Origin: Bifidobacterium catulorum
Lineage (GTDB): Bacteria > Actinomycetota > Actinomycetes > Actinomycetales > Bifidobacteriaceae
NCBI RefSeq assembly: GCF_003129925.1
Contig: NZ_QFFN01000008.1
Coordinates: 23,624 to 87,623 of the forward strand
Reading direction: 5' to 3'
DNA: 64,000 nucleotides
Shown here: one piece after another, positions 1 through 7,782 of the stretch
How the letters are laid out: every line of letters starts with the position of its first letter
Position numbering within the stretch: the first letter of the stretch is position 1
The notes under the pieces: generated by a model
Database searches by the model: none
The model's input: the letters and a program-made list of their open reading frames with translations, nothing else
Told to the model about the DNA's origin: nothing
Program-made: the position numbers and the translations under genes

Positions 1-1496
1 GCCTTGTCGGCCTTCTTCTTCTCCTCCTCGGCCTTCTTCTTCGCGTCGGCCGCCTGCTTGGCCTTCACCGAGGTGTTCACCTTGTCCATCGCCGCGTTGA
101 GGGCCTTGAGCTGTGTGTTCATCTCGGTGATGGCGCTGTCGCTGGCCGTGTCGGCGTCGCCGGCCTCGTCCATCGCCTGCTTGGCGGAGGTCAGCGCCTG
201 CTTGAGCGCGGTGAGCGTCTGCACGTCCGACACCTTGCCGGTGGCACTGGAGACCAGTTGCTCCGCCTTGGCGTACGCCTTCTTCAGCGAGGATTCGGTC
301 TCGTTGAAGGCCTTCTTGTTCTTGCTGGCGGTCACGGCCTTCGCCGCCGCGTCGAGCTTGCCGTCGAGCGTCTTCAGCGCCTTCGTCTTCAGGCCGATGG
401 CGTTGGCGCGCGCGTCGAGCTCCTTGGCGGAAAGACCATCGGAGCAGGTGTTGTCGCCGGCCGACGAATCCTTCGACCCCTGGGTGATGAGGTCCTTGAG
501 GTCGGTGAGCGTGTTCGCATCGGTGAGCTTCGACTCGTCGGTGTCGGCGGTGGGCTTCACCTTCTTCAACGTGGCGTCCAACGACGTCTTCGCCGCATCG
601 AAATCGTTCTGCGCGGCGACGCACGCCTCCATGGCCGCCGTATGCCGATGCTTCGACCACAGTGCCCATCCGCCGCCGATGACGGCCAACGTCACGATGA
701 TGATCGCGACGATGACGGCCACGCGCACGTATTTCGCATTCGGATCGGCCGAACCGCCGTTTTTGCCGTTGTCCGGAGCCGCCGTGCCGCCATCGTCGGC
801 GCCGGGGCCGGCCGGATTGCCATCGGCTGCACCGCCGTCCGCGTTGGACACGACCGCCAGACGGGCCAGCGGGGAGGCGCCGTCCGCGGCCCCGGCCTGC
901 ATGGGCGGCAGCACCTGCGTGGAGGCGCCGTTGCCGGCGAGGGGCGAGATGACCTCGGTCTTCTGCTCACTGACGGCGCCGGCATCGCCGGCAACCGCAT
1001 CCGTATTCGCGTCGGATGCCGTTCCGGCCGCCGGCATCGCCACGGTCTGCTGCACATCCGGCGTGGCTCCGGCCTCGCCGCGGACCCCGGCCACGTTGAG
1101 CGGCAGCGTCGGCAGCGCCTGCGGGGCCATCAGCTGCGTGGCGCCCTCGTCGTCGTCATCCTGCTGTTTCGTGGGCAGCGGCCCGGTGCCGTGCATCGAA
1201 TTCGGCAGCGGCACCGGCGCCGAATTCGCGTCATGGGCGCCCGCGTTCGCGTTTGCCACGTTCACTACTCCGTCCGCCGCCGGCGCATCCTGCACCGGTG
1301 GAATAGACCCCGTCTGCACGACGGTGATCTCAGCGGGACTGTCGGGAATCAACGTCCCCTCCGCCGCGTTCCCGTCGTTCTCTTCTGCGCCTGTCGGGAA
1401 CCGGTATCCGCAATTCGCGCAGAATCTCATGCCCACACTGCGCAGCGTGCCGCATTTCGGGCAGAATTTCTCAGGCTTCGCCAATTTATCCGGCAT
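1..1496 (-). CDS. Zinc-ribbon, single-pass membrane protein with coiled-coil-like exterior (partial, 3' end outside window)
   Basis: The reading frame is open from an ATG at 1496 to the window edge, about 498 residues so far. An AAGGAG ribosome site lies just upstream of the ATG. The N-terminus carries a zinc ribbon of the type CPKCG...CANCG (residues about 11-31). A long Ala/Gly/Pro/Asn-rich low-complexity linker follows, then one hydrophobic segment (about residues 250-275) and an Ala/Lys/Asp-rich extracytoplasmic part predicted helical or coiled-coil, ending in a Lys/Glu-rich run at the window edge. This architecture (cytoplasmic zinc ribbon, linker, one TM, exterior domain) is common in actinobacterial proteins of unknown role; I cannot name a substrate. 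The opposite-strand reading frames here are shadows. Confidence 0.75.
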   Translation of the reverse strand, partial: MPDKLAKPEKFCPKCGTLRSVGMRFCANCGYRFPTGAEENDGNAAEGTLIPDSPAEITVVQTGSIPPVQDAPAADGVVNVANANAGAHDANSAPVPLPNSMHGTGPLPTKQQDDDDEGATQLMAPQALPTLPLNVAGVRGEAGATPDVQQTVAMPAAGTASDANTDAVAGDAGAVSEQKTEVISPLAGNGASTQVLPPMQAGAADGASPLARLAVVSNADGGAADGNPAGPGADDGGTAAPDNGKNGGSADPNAKYVRVAVIVAIIIVTLAVIGGGWALWSKHRHTAAMEACVAAQNDFDAAKTSLDATLKKVKPTADTDESKLTDANTLTDLKDLITQGSKDSSAGDNTCSDGLSAKELDARANAIGLKTKALKTLDGKLDAAAKAVTASKNKKAFNETESSLKKAYAKAEQLVSSATGKVSDVQTLTALKQALTSAKQAMDEAGDADTASDSAITEMNTQLKALNAAMDKVNTSVKAKQAADAKKKAEEEKKKADK

Positions 1497-1672
1497 GATT
1501 CGTTCGGCTCCTTCTTCTCATAATCCTGTTTACGGGCCGTATTGCAATCCAGCATAGTGTAGCGATATTGTCCATATTCGTCCATCGGTTGAAAAGCCGG
1601 CGTTTTTTCAAAAATCAAATAATGATTCGGGCGATGATTTAGACTACGAGCGGATGACGGAAAGGCGGACCA

Positions 1673-3373
1673 TTGGTCGACGACATGACGACGACGCAGG
1701 ACAGGGACTACACGCCCTTTGCGCGCAAGGCGTTGAAACGGTTCTTCGGATACGACGATTTCCGCGCCGGACAGGCCGACGTCGTCAACGCCATCATGAA
1801 CCGTCATGACGTATTGGCCGTACTGCCCACCGGCGCCGGAAAATCCATATGCTACCAACTGCCCGCCATGGGACTGCGGTTCACGCTCGTCATCACCCCG
1901 CTGCGCGCGCTCATGCGCGACCAGGTGCAGACGCTCGTCGAACGGCGCGGCATCCCCGCGGCGCTCATCGACGCCGGCACCGGCGCCGCCGAACGTCGGG
2001 CCATCTACGACAAGGCGCTCGGCGGGGGACTGAAACTGCTGTACGTGGCACCGGAACGGTTGGGAACCCGTGATTTCTCCACGTTCGCCGCACGTATGCC
2101 GATCGACCTCGTCGCCGTGGACGAAGCGCATTGCGTGCTGCAATGGGGGCAGGATTTCCGCCCCGCATACCTCAACATCAGTGCGTTCATACGGTCGTTG
2201 CCCGTGCGTCCGGTGATCGCCGCGTTCACCGCCACCGCAACGCCCACCACACGCGACGAGATCGCCGGCAATCTCGGACAGGTCGATCCCGTGCGCGTGG
2301 GAACGACCTTCGACCGGCCGAACATACGATTCGACACGAGGATCGTGGGACGATGGGACCGCGAGGACGAGATCGTGGCATGGGCGCTCACGCATAAAGG
2401 CCAGTGCGGCATCGTGTACTGCAACAGCCGCAAACGCACCGAGGAACTGGAACAGACGCTGCTCGACGCCGGAGTGGCGGCCGCGCACTTCCACGCGCGC
2501 ATGGCCGAAGCCGACAAAGGGCCTGTGCAGGACCGCTTCCTCTCCGGAGACATCCAGGTGATGTGCGCCACGACGGCGTTCGGCATGGGCGTCGACAAAC
2601 CCGACGTGCGTTGGGTGATCAACGACGGCGCGCCCGACAGCATCGAGGAATACTATCAGGAGGCCGGACGCGCGGGACGCGACGGCAAGGAGTCGGTGAG
2701 CCTGCTGCTGTGGGGCGACGACGACTTCGAATGGATGGAACAGCGGATCGGCGAATCGTTCAACAACGACGCCATGGACGGCAAGGCGCAGGATGAGGCG
2801 CGCAAGGCGGCGTTTGAACGGCTGCACGCCATGGAACGGTACTGCAGGGCGAACGGGTGCCTGCGCGCGGAACTGCTGCGGTACTTCGGCGAGGAGCCGG
2901 CATCGGAGCGGTGCGGGAAATGCTCGAACTGTCTTGGCGGGGGAGGGCGTGCGCGCTCGCTGGCGTCACGGACGTCAAGCTTCGGCGGCGGATCCGGTTC
3001 GCGGCATGGGGCGTCGTATGGGGCGCGGCATGGGTCGGAACCGTCGCGTAAGCGGTTCCTTCGCGCCTCCGACTACGACGACATCGACGACGGCTATGGC
3101 GAGGTCAGCGGTTCCGACGGATGGGGTTCGTCGGATGATGCGCAGGACTCACGGGGCCGGTACGGTGGCGGGCGTGGGCGTGGGCGCGGCGGAGGCAGTG
3201 GGCGGCGCGGCGCTTGGAAACGCTACGGTTCCGGGTATCGCGGCCGCCGCACCGGCACCGACCGCGATGACGACGACTTCAGCGCCTCCGCGGCTTCCGG
3301 CCGCAGCGGCAAGGACCTGCGCACATCGCCCGACTCCGTCTATGCCGCCATATTCGGCGTGGATAAGGAGTGA
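1673..3373 (+). CDS. recQ: ATP-dependent DNA helicase RecQ with Gly/Arg-rich tail
   Basis: Superfamily 2 DNA helicase that unwinds 3'-to-5' in recombination and fork repair. Walker A TGAGKS (Lys57) and the DEAH box (VDEAH, Asp150) are intact, and the helicase C domain shows the usual QEAGRAGRDG motif. A four-cysteine zinc-binding module (C..C ... CGKCSNC) follows near residues 390-425. After it there is no recognisable winged-helix or HRDC domain. Instead the last ~140 residues are Gly/Arg/Ser-rich, including an RGG-like stretch, ending in a short ordered tail. The start is taken as TTG at 1673, seven bases after GGAAAGG; ATG at 1685 is possible but poorly spaced. The DUF4186 gene follows at once and is probably cotranscribed. 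Confidence 0.93.
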   Translation: MVDDMTTTQDRDYTPFARKALKRFFGYDDFRAGQADVVNAIMNRHDVLAVLPTGAGKSICYQLPAMGLRFTLVITPLRALMRDQVQTLVERRGIPAALIDAGTGAAERRAIYDKALGGGLKLLYVAPERLGTRDFSTFAARMPIDLVAVDEAHCVLQWGQDFRPAYLNISAFIRSLPVRPVIAAFTATATPTTRDEIAGNLGQVDPVRVGTTFDRPNIRFDTRIVGRWDREDEIVAWALTHKGQCGIVYCNSRKRTEELEQTLLDAGVAAAHFHARMAEADKGPVQDRFLSGDIQVMCATTAFGMGVDKPDVRWVINDGAPDSIEEYYQEAGRAGRDGKESVSLLLWGDDDFEWMEQRIGESFNNDAMDGKAQDEARKAAFERLHAMERYCRANGCLRAELLRYFGEEPASERCGKCSNCLGGGGRARSLASRTSSFGGGSGSRHGASYGARHGSEPSRKRFLRASDYDDIDDGYGEVSGSDGWGSSDDAQDSRGRYGGGRGRGRGGGSGRRGAWKRYGSGYRGRRTGTDRDDDDFSASAASGRSGKDLRTSPDSVYAAIFGVDKE

Positions 3374-3378
3374 GCGGG

Positions 3379-3885
3379 ATGAGCCAACGGGATGGCGGCC
3401 GGTATGAGCAGATAGCGTTTGAGGAATTCGACGAACCGGTGCCAAAGGCCGAGGCCGCCGACCATGCGGATGCGGCCGGCCGGAGCGGAGGCCACGCCTC
3501 CTATTCCGACGCTAACTATTCCAACTATGCGGCGGCGATGCTGGCCCGGCTCGGCGGCTCGGCGTTCCGCGCGAAATTCGTGCTGAGCGCCAAGGACCGG
3601 GACTATGCGCGGGCGAAGGGCAGGGAGACCATCGACCGGCATGCGCACGAGATGCTCGCCAAGCGGGTCGGGCCGGCCGAGCCTTACAAAGACGGCAAGC
3701 AGACGCCGTGGCGGGGCCATCCGGTGTTCACCGCGCAGCACGCCACCGCCACCTGCTGCCGCGGCTGCATCGAGAAGTGGCACCATATTCCCAAGGGCCG
3801 TGCCCTCACGGACGAGGAGGTGGATCGGCTCGCCGCCGTGGTCATGGCGTGGATAGACCGCGACCTCGAACGCCATCCGCGATGA
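3379..3885 (+). CDS. DUF4186 family protein
   Basis: 168-residue protein whose C-terminal two thirds match the DUF4186 pattern: FRAKFxLSxKD, then GKQTPxRGHPVF, AQHATATCCRxCxEKWH and IPKGRxLT. The paired cysteines and histidines (CCRGC...H, GHP, QH) look like a metal site, but function is unknown for the family. The start ATG at 3379 lies 8 bases after the AAGGAG at 3365-3370, which sits inside the last codons of recQ. A GTG at 3370 would overlap the recQ stop but has no better site. The first ~50 residues are variable and Ala-rich. Cotranscription with recQ is likely. Confidence 0.85.
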   Translation: MSQRDGGRYEQIAFEEFDEPVPKAEAADHADAAGRSGGHASYSDANYSNYAAAMLARLGGSAFRAKFVLSAKDRDYARAKGRETIDRHAHEMLAKRVGPAEPYKDGKQTPWRGHPVFTAQHATATCCRGCIEKWHHIPKGRALTDEEVDRLAAVVMAWIDRDLERHPR

Positions 3886-3983
3886 CGTCCTGTTCCGGCA
3901 ACGGTGTGAGATATGTCGCAATGGCTTCGGCGCGTGGCGAGATTACGTGGGTCCTCCACGGTTCGACGTCTAGGATGGTGGTC

Positions 3984-4946
3984 ATGACCAATCCCGGTGG
4001 ACAGCAATCCCCATACCAGCCCGCGCCGTCGCCGTACAGGCAGCCGCAGGCCGGCGCCGGACAGCCGTATCAGGCGCCCATGCCCGGCCAGGGCCCGTAT
4101 GCGCCGTATGGGGGCCAGCCGCCCGCCTCGCCGCAGCCGTCTCCATATGGTCCGGCATACGGTCAGGGCGGCTACGTCATGCAGCATCCGACGGCGGCGC
4201 CCGACCCCATGCAGCAGCCGGGATATTATTCGTCGGACGGCCGGCTGGTCATCCCCGCCGCAGCGCCGATCGGCGGCGCGCAGACCATGAATCTTTCCCC
4301 GCAGACGGGCGTGCCTGCACCGGCCGCGAACCCCGGCTCCCCATACGCCGGCCAGACGCAATACCCGTACCCGTACGGACGGCCCCCGCGCAGGAACCGG
4401 ACGGGCGTCATCATCGCGTGCGTGGCCGGCGCGGTGGTGCTCGTGCTTGCCATCATCATCGGCCTGCTCGCCCTCGCAGGCACCGCCGCGGAGGGGGGAA
4501 CGTCCGATTCGGGCACAACCTCCGCCAGCGGACCGCAGCCGGTGCCGGCGAACGACCCGGCCAGGATGCGCAGCGCCATCACCCGCATCACCGGGGCGCA
4601 ATGTACGTGGCGCGATGATTCCGCCAAGCTCAACGCCTCCATGGTCGGCACGGAAGGCGCCTACACGTGCGGCAACGACATGACGCTGGTCATGTTCTCC
4701 AATGCCGCCGACACCGACACGACCATGCAGTATGTGGGCAAGGTGCTCGACAGCGGCAACGACCTGTTCGGGCTCTCCGAAGGCGCGCCCCGGGGTGGCG
4801 AGGAGTACGCCGTGCTGCACAGCGGCACGTGGATGGTCATCGGCGGCGACGCCGAGATGAGCGCACTGCACAACGCGTGGGGCGGAAGCCTCCAGCAGTT
4901 CGGCAGCGGCTCCGCCACCGACTCCCACGGCTCCACCTCACTCTGA
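3984..4946 (+). CDS. Proline-rich single-pass membrane protein with conserved exterior domain
   Basis: About 320 residues. The first ~140 are Pro/Gln/Gly/Tyr-rich (repeated PYG/QPxP motifs), followed by an Arg-flanked hydrophobic segment (RRNRTGVIIACVAGAVVLVL) and an exterior domain of ~130 residues. The exterior domain has two cysteines about 23 residues apart and ends with W.VIGG...L...WGGSL. The same ending is present in the protein at 10713-11462, so the two are paralogues in this domain. ATG 3984 is preferred: TAGGAT at 3971-3976 lies 7 bases upstream, suggesting a leaderless transcript; an in-frame ATG at 3975 has no ribosome site either. Substrate or role unknown. Confidence 0.8.
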   Translation: MTNPGGQQSPYQPAPSPYRQPQAGAGQPYQAPMPGQGPYAPYGGQPPASPQPSPYGPAYGQGGYVMQHPTAAPDPMQQPGYYSSDGRLVIPAAAPIGGAQTMNLSPQTGVPAPAANPGSPYAGQTQYPYPYGRPPRRNRTGVIIACVAGAVVLVLAIIIGLLALAGTAAEGGTSDSGTTSASGPQPVPANDPARMRSAITRITGAQCTWRDDSAKLNASMVGTEGAYTCGNDMTLVMFSNAADTDTTMQYVGKVLDSGNDLFGLSEGAPRGGEEYAVLHSGTWMVIGGDAEMSALHNAWGGSLQQFGSGSATDSHGSTSL

Positions 4947-5003
4947 ACTCCCAGCCGCGCCAGAGCAGCGCGCCTCCGATTGGCACGCAGTCCGCAGAAG
5001 ACC

Positions 5004-5573
5004 CTACGCCACCGCGATGGACGGCCACAGCAGATCGGTCATCCGCACGGCCCAGCCGTCGTCCACCGAGCCGCGCAGCGCCTCGCATGCGATCATCGAC
5101 CCCATGATTGTGCCGAACAGGAATTTCGTGTTCAGTCCGGGAAGGAACCGGCCGAGTTCGCTGCCACGGTTGAAGAACGAGGCGAAGGTCTCCTCCTCCG
5201 GCTTGATGGCCTGGCTCACGATCCGCTGGAAGAACCCCTCCTTCGACGTGAGGATGATGCCGATGGCCTTCACCCCGACGCCGGAGACATAGCGTTCCAC
5301 CATGCGTCTCAGCAGCAGCGTCAGATTCCCCTTCGTCGGCTCCAGGTCGGCCAGATCGGGCGACGACGAGATCTCCAACGCGGTGATCTTCTCCAACAGG
5401 TCCTCCACATTGGAGTATCTGCGGTAAATCGTCGTCTTCGCCACGCCCGACCGGCGTGCGATCTCCTCGATGGAGATGGCGCCGATGCCTCTCGACACGG
5501 CGATCTCCAACGTCGACTGCATGATCTTGCGGTCGGTCTCCCGACGGGTCCTCTCTCCTCGCTGCGTATTCAT
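5004..5573 (-). CDS. TetR family transcriptional regulator
   Basis: 189 residues. An N-terminal TetR-type helix-turn-helix is clear (ISIEEIARRSGVAKTTIYRR, about residues 34-53). The C-terminal ligand domain is of the TetR_C type with no identifiable ligand. It is the last gene of a leftward operon behind two YhgE/Pip membrane proteins (19-bp gap to the preceding stop), with GGGAG upstream of the ATG. The palindromic array at 10521-10588 in front of the operon is the obvious candidate operator, so it probably represses its own operon. That link is inference. Confidence 0.9.
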   Translation of the reverse strand: MNTQRGERTRRETDRKIMQSTLEIAVSRGIGAISIEEIARRSGVAKTTIYRRYSNVEDLLEKITALEISSSPDLADLEPTKGNLTLLLRRMVERYVSGVGVKAIGIILTSKEGFFQRIVSQAIKPEEETFASFFNRGSELGRFLPGLNTKFLFGTIMGSMIACEALRGSVDDGWAVRMTDLLWPSIAVA

Positions 5574-5592
5574 GATCTCCCTCGATTCTCGC

Positions 5593-7782
5593 TTACAGCA
5601 GCTTCGTGCTTTCGATGGTGCTCACGTACCACTTGTTGAATTTCACCAACGGCTTGCGCAGCACCAGCCCCAGCAGCAGCGTCGGCAGGATGAACAGCAG
5701 TAGCGCGCCAATCTGGAGCCAGTAGTCGTTGTCGTATATGCCGAACATGGCCGCGCGCATGGCGTTGATCGAATGCGTGATCGGCAGGAACGGGCTGATG
5801 TCGCTGAAGAATTTCGGCATCACGGCCAACGGGTATGCGCCGCCCGAGCCGGATATCTGCACGACCAGAAACAGCACGCCGATGGCCTTGCCCACGTTGC
5901 CGAACGACACGACCAACGTGTAGATCATGAAGATGAACACCAGTCCGGACGCCCATCCGGAAAGCATGTACAGCCACGGATGCTCCACCTGCACGCGCAG
6001 GAACAGCAGGTTGCCGAGCAGCACGAACGAGCTTTGCAGCAGCGACAGCACGGCGAATATGCCGAACCGTCCCAGATACAGCTGATGCGGCATGGCCTTC
6101 GGCCCCAATTCGGCGCGGATGCGGCGGGAGACCGACGTTTTCAGCGTCACGGCCATGAGCAGCGAACCCACCCACAGCGGCAGGAACGTGTAGAACGGGC
6201 TGAGCGACGAGCCGAAGTTCTCCGAGGGGAACAGCGCCTTGCGCGTTACGCCGACGGGTGCGGCCAGCGATTTCGCCAACGATTCCTCGTCTCCGCTCAG
6301 CACTTTCTTCAGCATCGAGGAGTCGCCGCTGTTCAGCGCCGACGTGATGTTCTTCGCCAGCGATTTCAGCGTGTTCGCCGCATCCGTCATCTCCGTTCCG
6401 GCGGCGGTCAGCGTTTTGCGCACGTTGCCGAGCTTCACGCCTGCGGAGTTCGAGGAGTTCGCGAGGTCGTTCACCGACGAGTCCAGATCGGAGGCGCTGG
6501 CCTTCAGCAGCGCGGTCGATTCGGCCACGTCGTCCGCGAGCGCGTTGATCTGCGGTTTGAGCTTGGTGTCGAAGTCGGTTTTCAGACCGCTGATGCTGGC
6601 GTCGGCCTGTTGCGCCAGTTTGGTGATTTCCCCGCGGTCCTTCTGTGCGGTGGCGTTGCCGGCTTCGATGGAGTCCGCCGCCGAGTCCAGTTTGTTCCGC
6701 AGCGTGGTCTGCACGGTCACGATGGCGTCGATTTTCGTGGTGATTCGGTCGACGGCCTGTTTCGCCACGTCGGTGGTCAGGTCGCCGCGGAGGGTCTGCA
6801 GCTCCTTGCTGATCCGCTGGTATTCGGCGATCTGGTCGTCGATGGTGGAGGCCTGGTGTCGTAGGGCGTCGGCGTTGTCCTTGGTCTGTTTGCCGATGTC
6901 GGCGTATACGTCGTCAATGCTGGTGGACACCGCCTTGTAGCTGCCCGCGCTTGATTGCAGCGCCGTGGACAATCCTCCGGTCGAGGCTTTGAGTGCGTCG
7001 CCGATGGTCGCGCCGGCCTGTTTGGTGTCGTCGATGGTCTTTCCGGCGTCTTTGGCCGAGCCGGATGCCTGACGCAGCAGTTTCGACGAGTTGTCGATCA
7101 GCGACCGTGCGGAGTCGGTGAGCGAGGCGTAGGTGTCGACGGTGTCGGCTGCGCCGGCCAGCTGGTCGGCGAGTTCGCCGATGTGTCCGGCGAGGTTGGC
7201 GATGCTGCTTTTCGTGTCGGCGTCGTCGATGTAGTTGGAAAGCGACGAGACGATGTTCAGCGCCACGTTCGACAATGTGGTGGCGAACAGCAGGTTGATG
7301 CGCGCCGCCACCTGGTCGGCGCCCTGTCCGGTGAGCTGCGGCGCGAGGGCGTTCTTCTTCTCGTTCGTGTAGTACGTGAGTTTGGCGTGTTCCACGTCGG
7401 ACGAGAAGAACGTCATCATGTCCTTGCTGAAGCTTTTCGGAATCACCACGGCGGCATAGTATTTGCCGGATTTCGTGCCGTCGATGGCGTCGTCCTCCGT
7501 GGTGAACGTCCAGTCGAGCTGGTCGTTGGCGCGCAGTTCGGACACCACCTGGTCGCCGACGTTCACCTTCAGCGGCACGAGGTCGCTTTTATAGCCTTCG
7601 TCGGTGTTGGCCACCGCGAACTTCACGTTCCTGGTGTTGCTGAACGGGTCCCATGCGGCGGTCACGTTGAACCAGGTGAACAGCGAGGGCAGTGCCACCA
7701 GTCCGATGATGATGATGACGGAGACGACGTTGCTGGTCATGCGTCGTATGTCTCCGGTGAACAGTTTCCAGATCGTGCTCAT
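5593..7782 (-). CDS. YhgE/Pip-type membrane protein (ABC-2-like permease fold)
   Basis: 729 residues. One TM helix lies at the N-terminus (VVSVIIIIGLVALPSLFTWF), followed by the family-typical NV.AAWDPFSNTRNVKFAVAN.DEG region. A ~400-residue exterior segment rich in Asp/Ser/Ala follows, predicted helical and resembling the phage infection protein ectodomain, then five to six TM helices at the C-terminus of ABC-2 membrane type. Family members are called YhgE/Pip; Lactococcus Pip is a phage receptor, and relatives lie beside TetR regulators and export small or toxic molecules in ways poorly defined. Its ATG overlaps the stop of the upstream paralogue (ATGA), with AGGAGG upstream, so the pair is translationally coupled and may form a heteromer. 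Confidence 0.88.
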   Translation of the reverse strand: MSTIWKLFTGDIRRMTSNVVSVIIIIGLVALPSLFTWFNVTAAWDPFSNTRNVKFAVANTDEGYKSDLVPLKVNVGDQVVSELRANDQLDWTFTTEDDAIDGTKSGKYYAAVVIPKSFSKDMMTFFSSDVEHAKLTYYTNEKKNALAPQLTGQGADQVAARINLLFATTLSNVALNIVSSLSNYIDDADTKSSIANLAGHIGELADQLAGAADTVDTYASLTDSARSLIDNSSKLLRQASGSAKDAGKTIDDTKQAGATIGDALKASTGGLSTALQSSAGSYKAVSTSIDDVYADIGKQTKDNADALRHQASTIDDQIAEYQRISKELQTLRGDLTTDVAKQAVDRITTKIDAIVTVQTTLRNKLDSAADSIEAGNATAQKDRGEITKLAQQADASISGLKTDFDTKLKPQINALADDVAESTALLKASASDLDSSVNDLANSSNSAGVKLGNVRKTLTAAGTEMTDAANTLKSLAKNITSALNSGDSSMLKKVLSGDEESLAKSLAAPVGVTRKALFPSENFGSSLSPFYTFLPLWVGSLLMAVTLKTSVSRRIRAELGPKAMPHQLYLGRFGIFAVLSLLQSSFVLLGNLLFLRVQVEHPWLYMLSGWASGLVFIFMIYTLVVSFGNVGKAIGVLFLVVQISGSGGAYPLAVMPKFFSDISPFLPITHSINAMRAAMFGIYDNDYWLQIGALLLFILPTLLLGLVLRKPLVKFNKWYVSTIESTKLL

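Noticed and set aside
4..1557. Long plus-strand frames over the first 1.5 kb
   Set aside because: They are the antisense of the leftward zinc-ribbon/TM gene; composition is Ser/Ala-rich without domain signs, while the minus frame has CxxCG motifs, a TM helix and a ribosome site.
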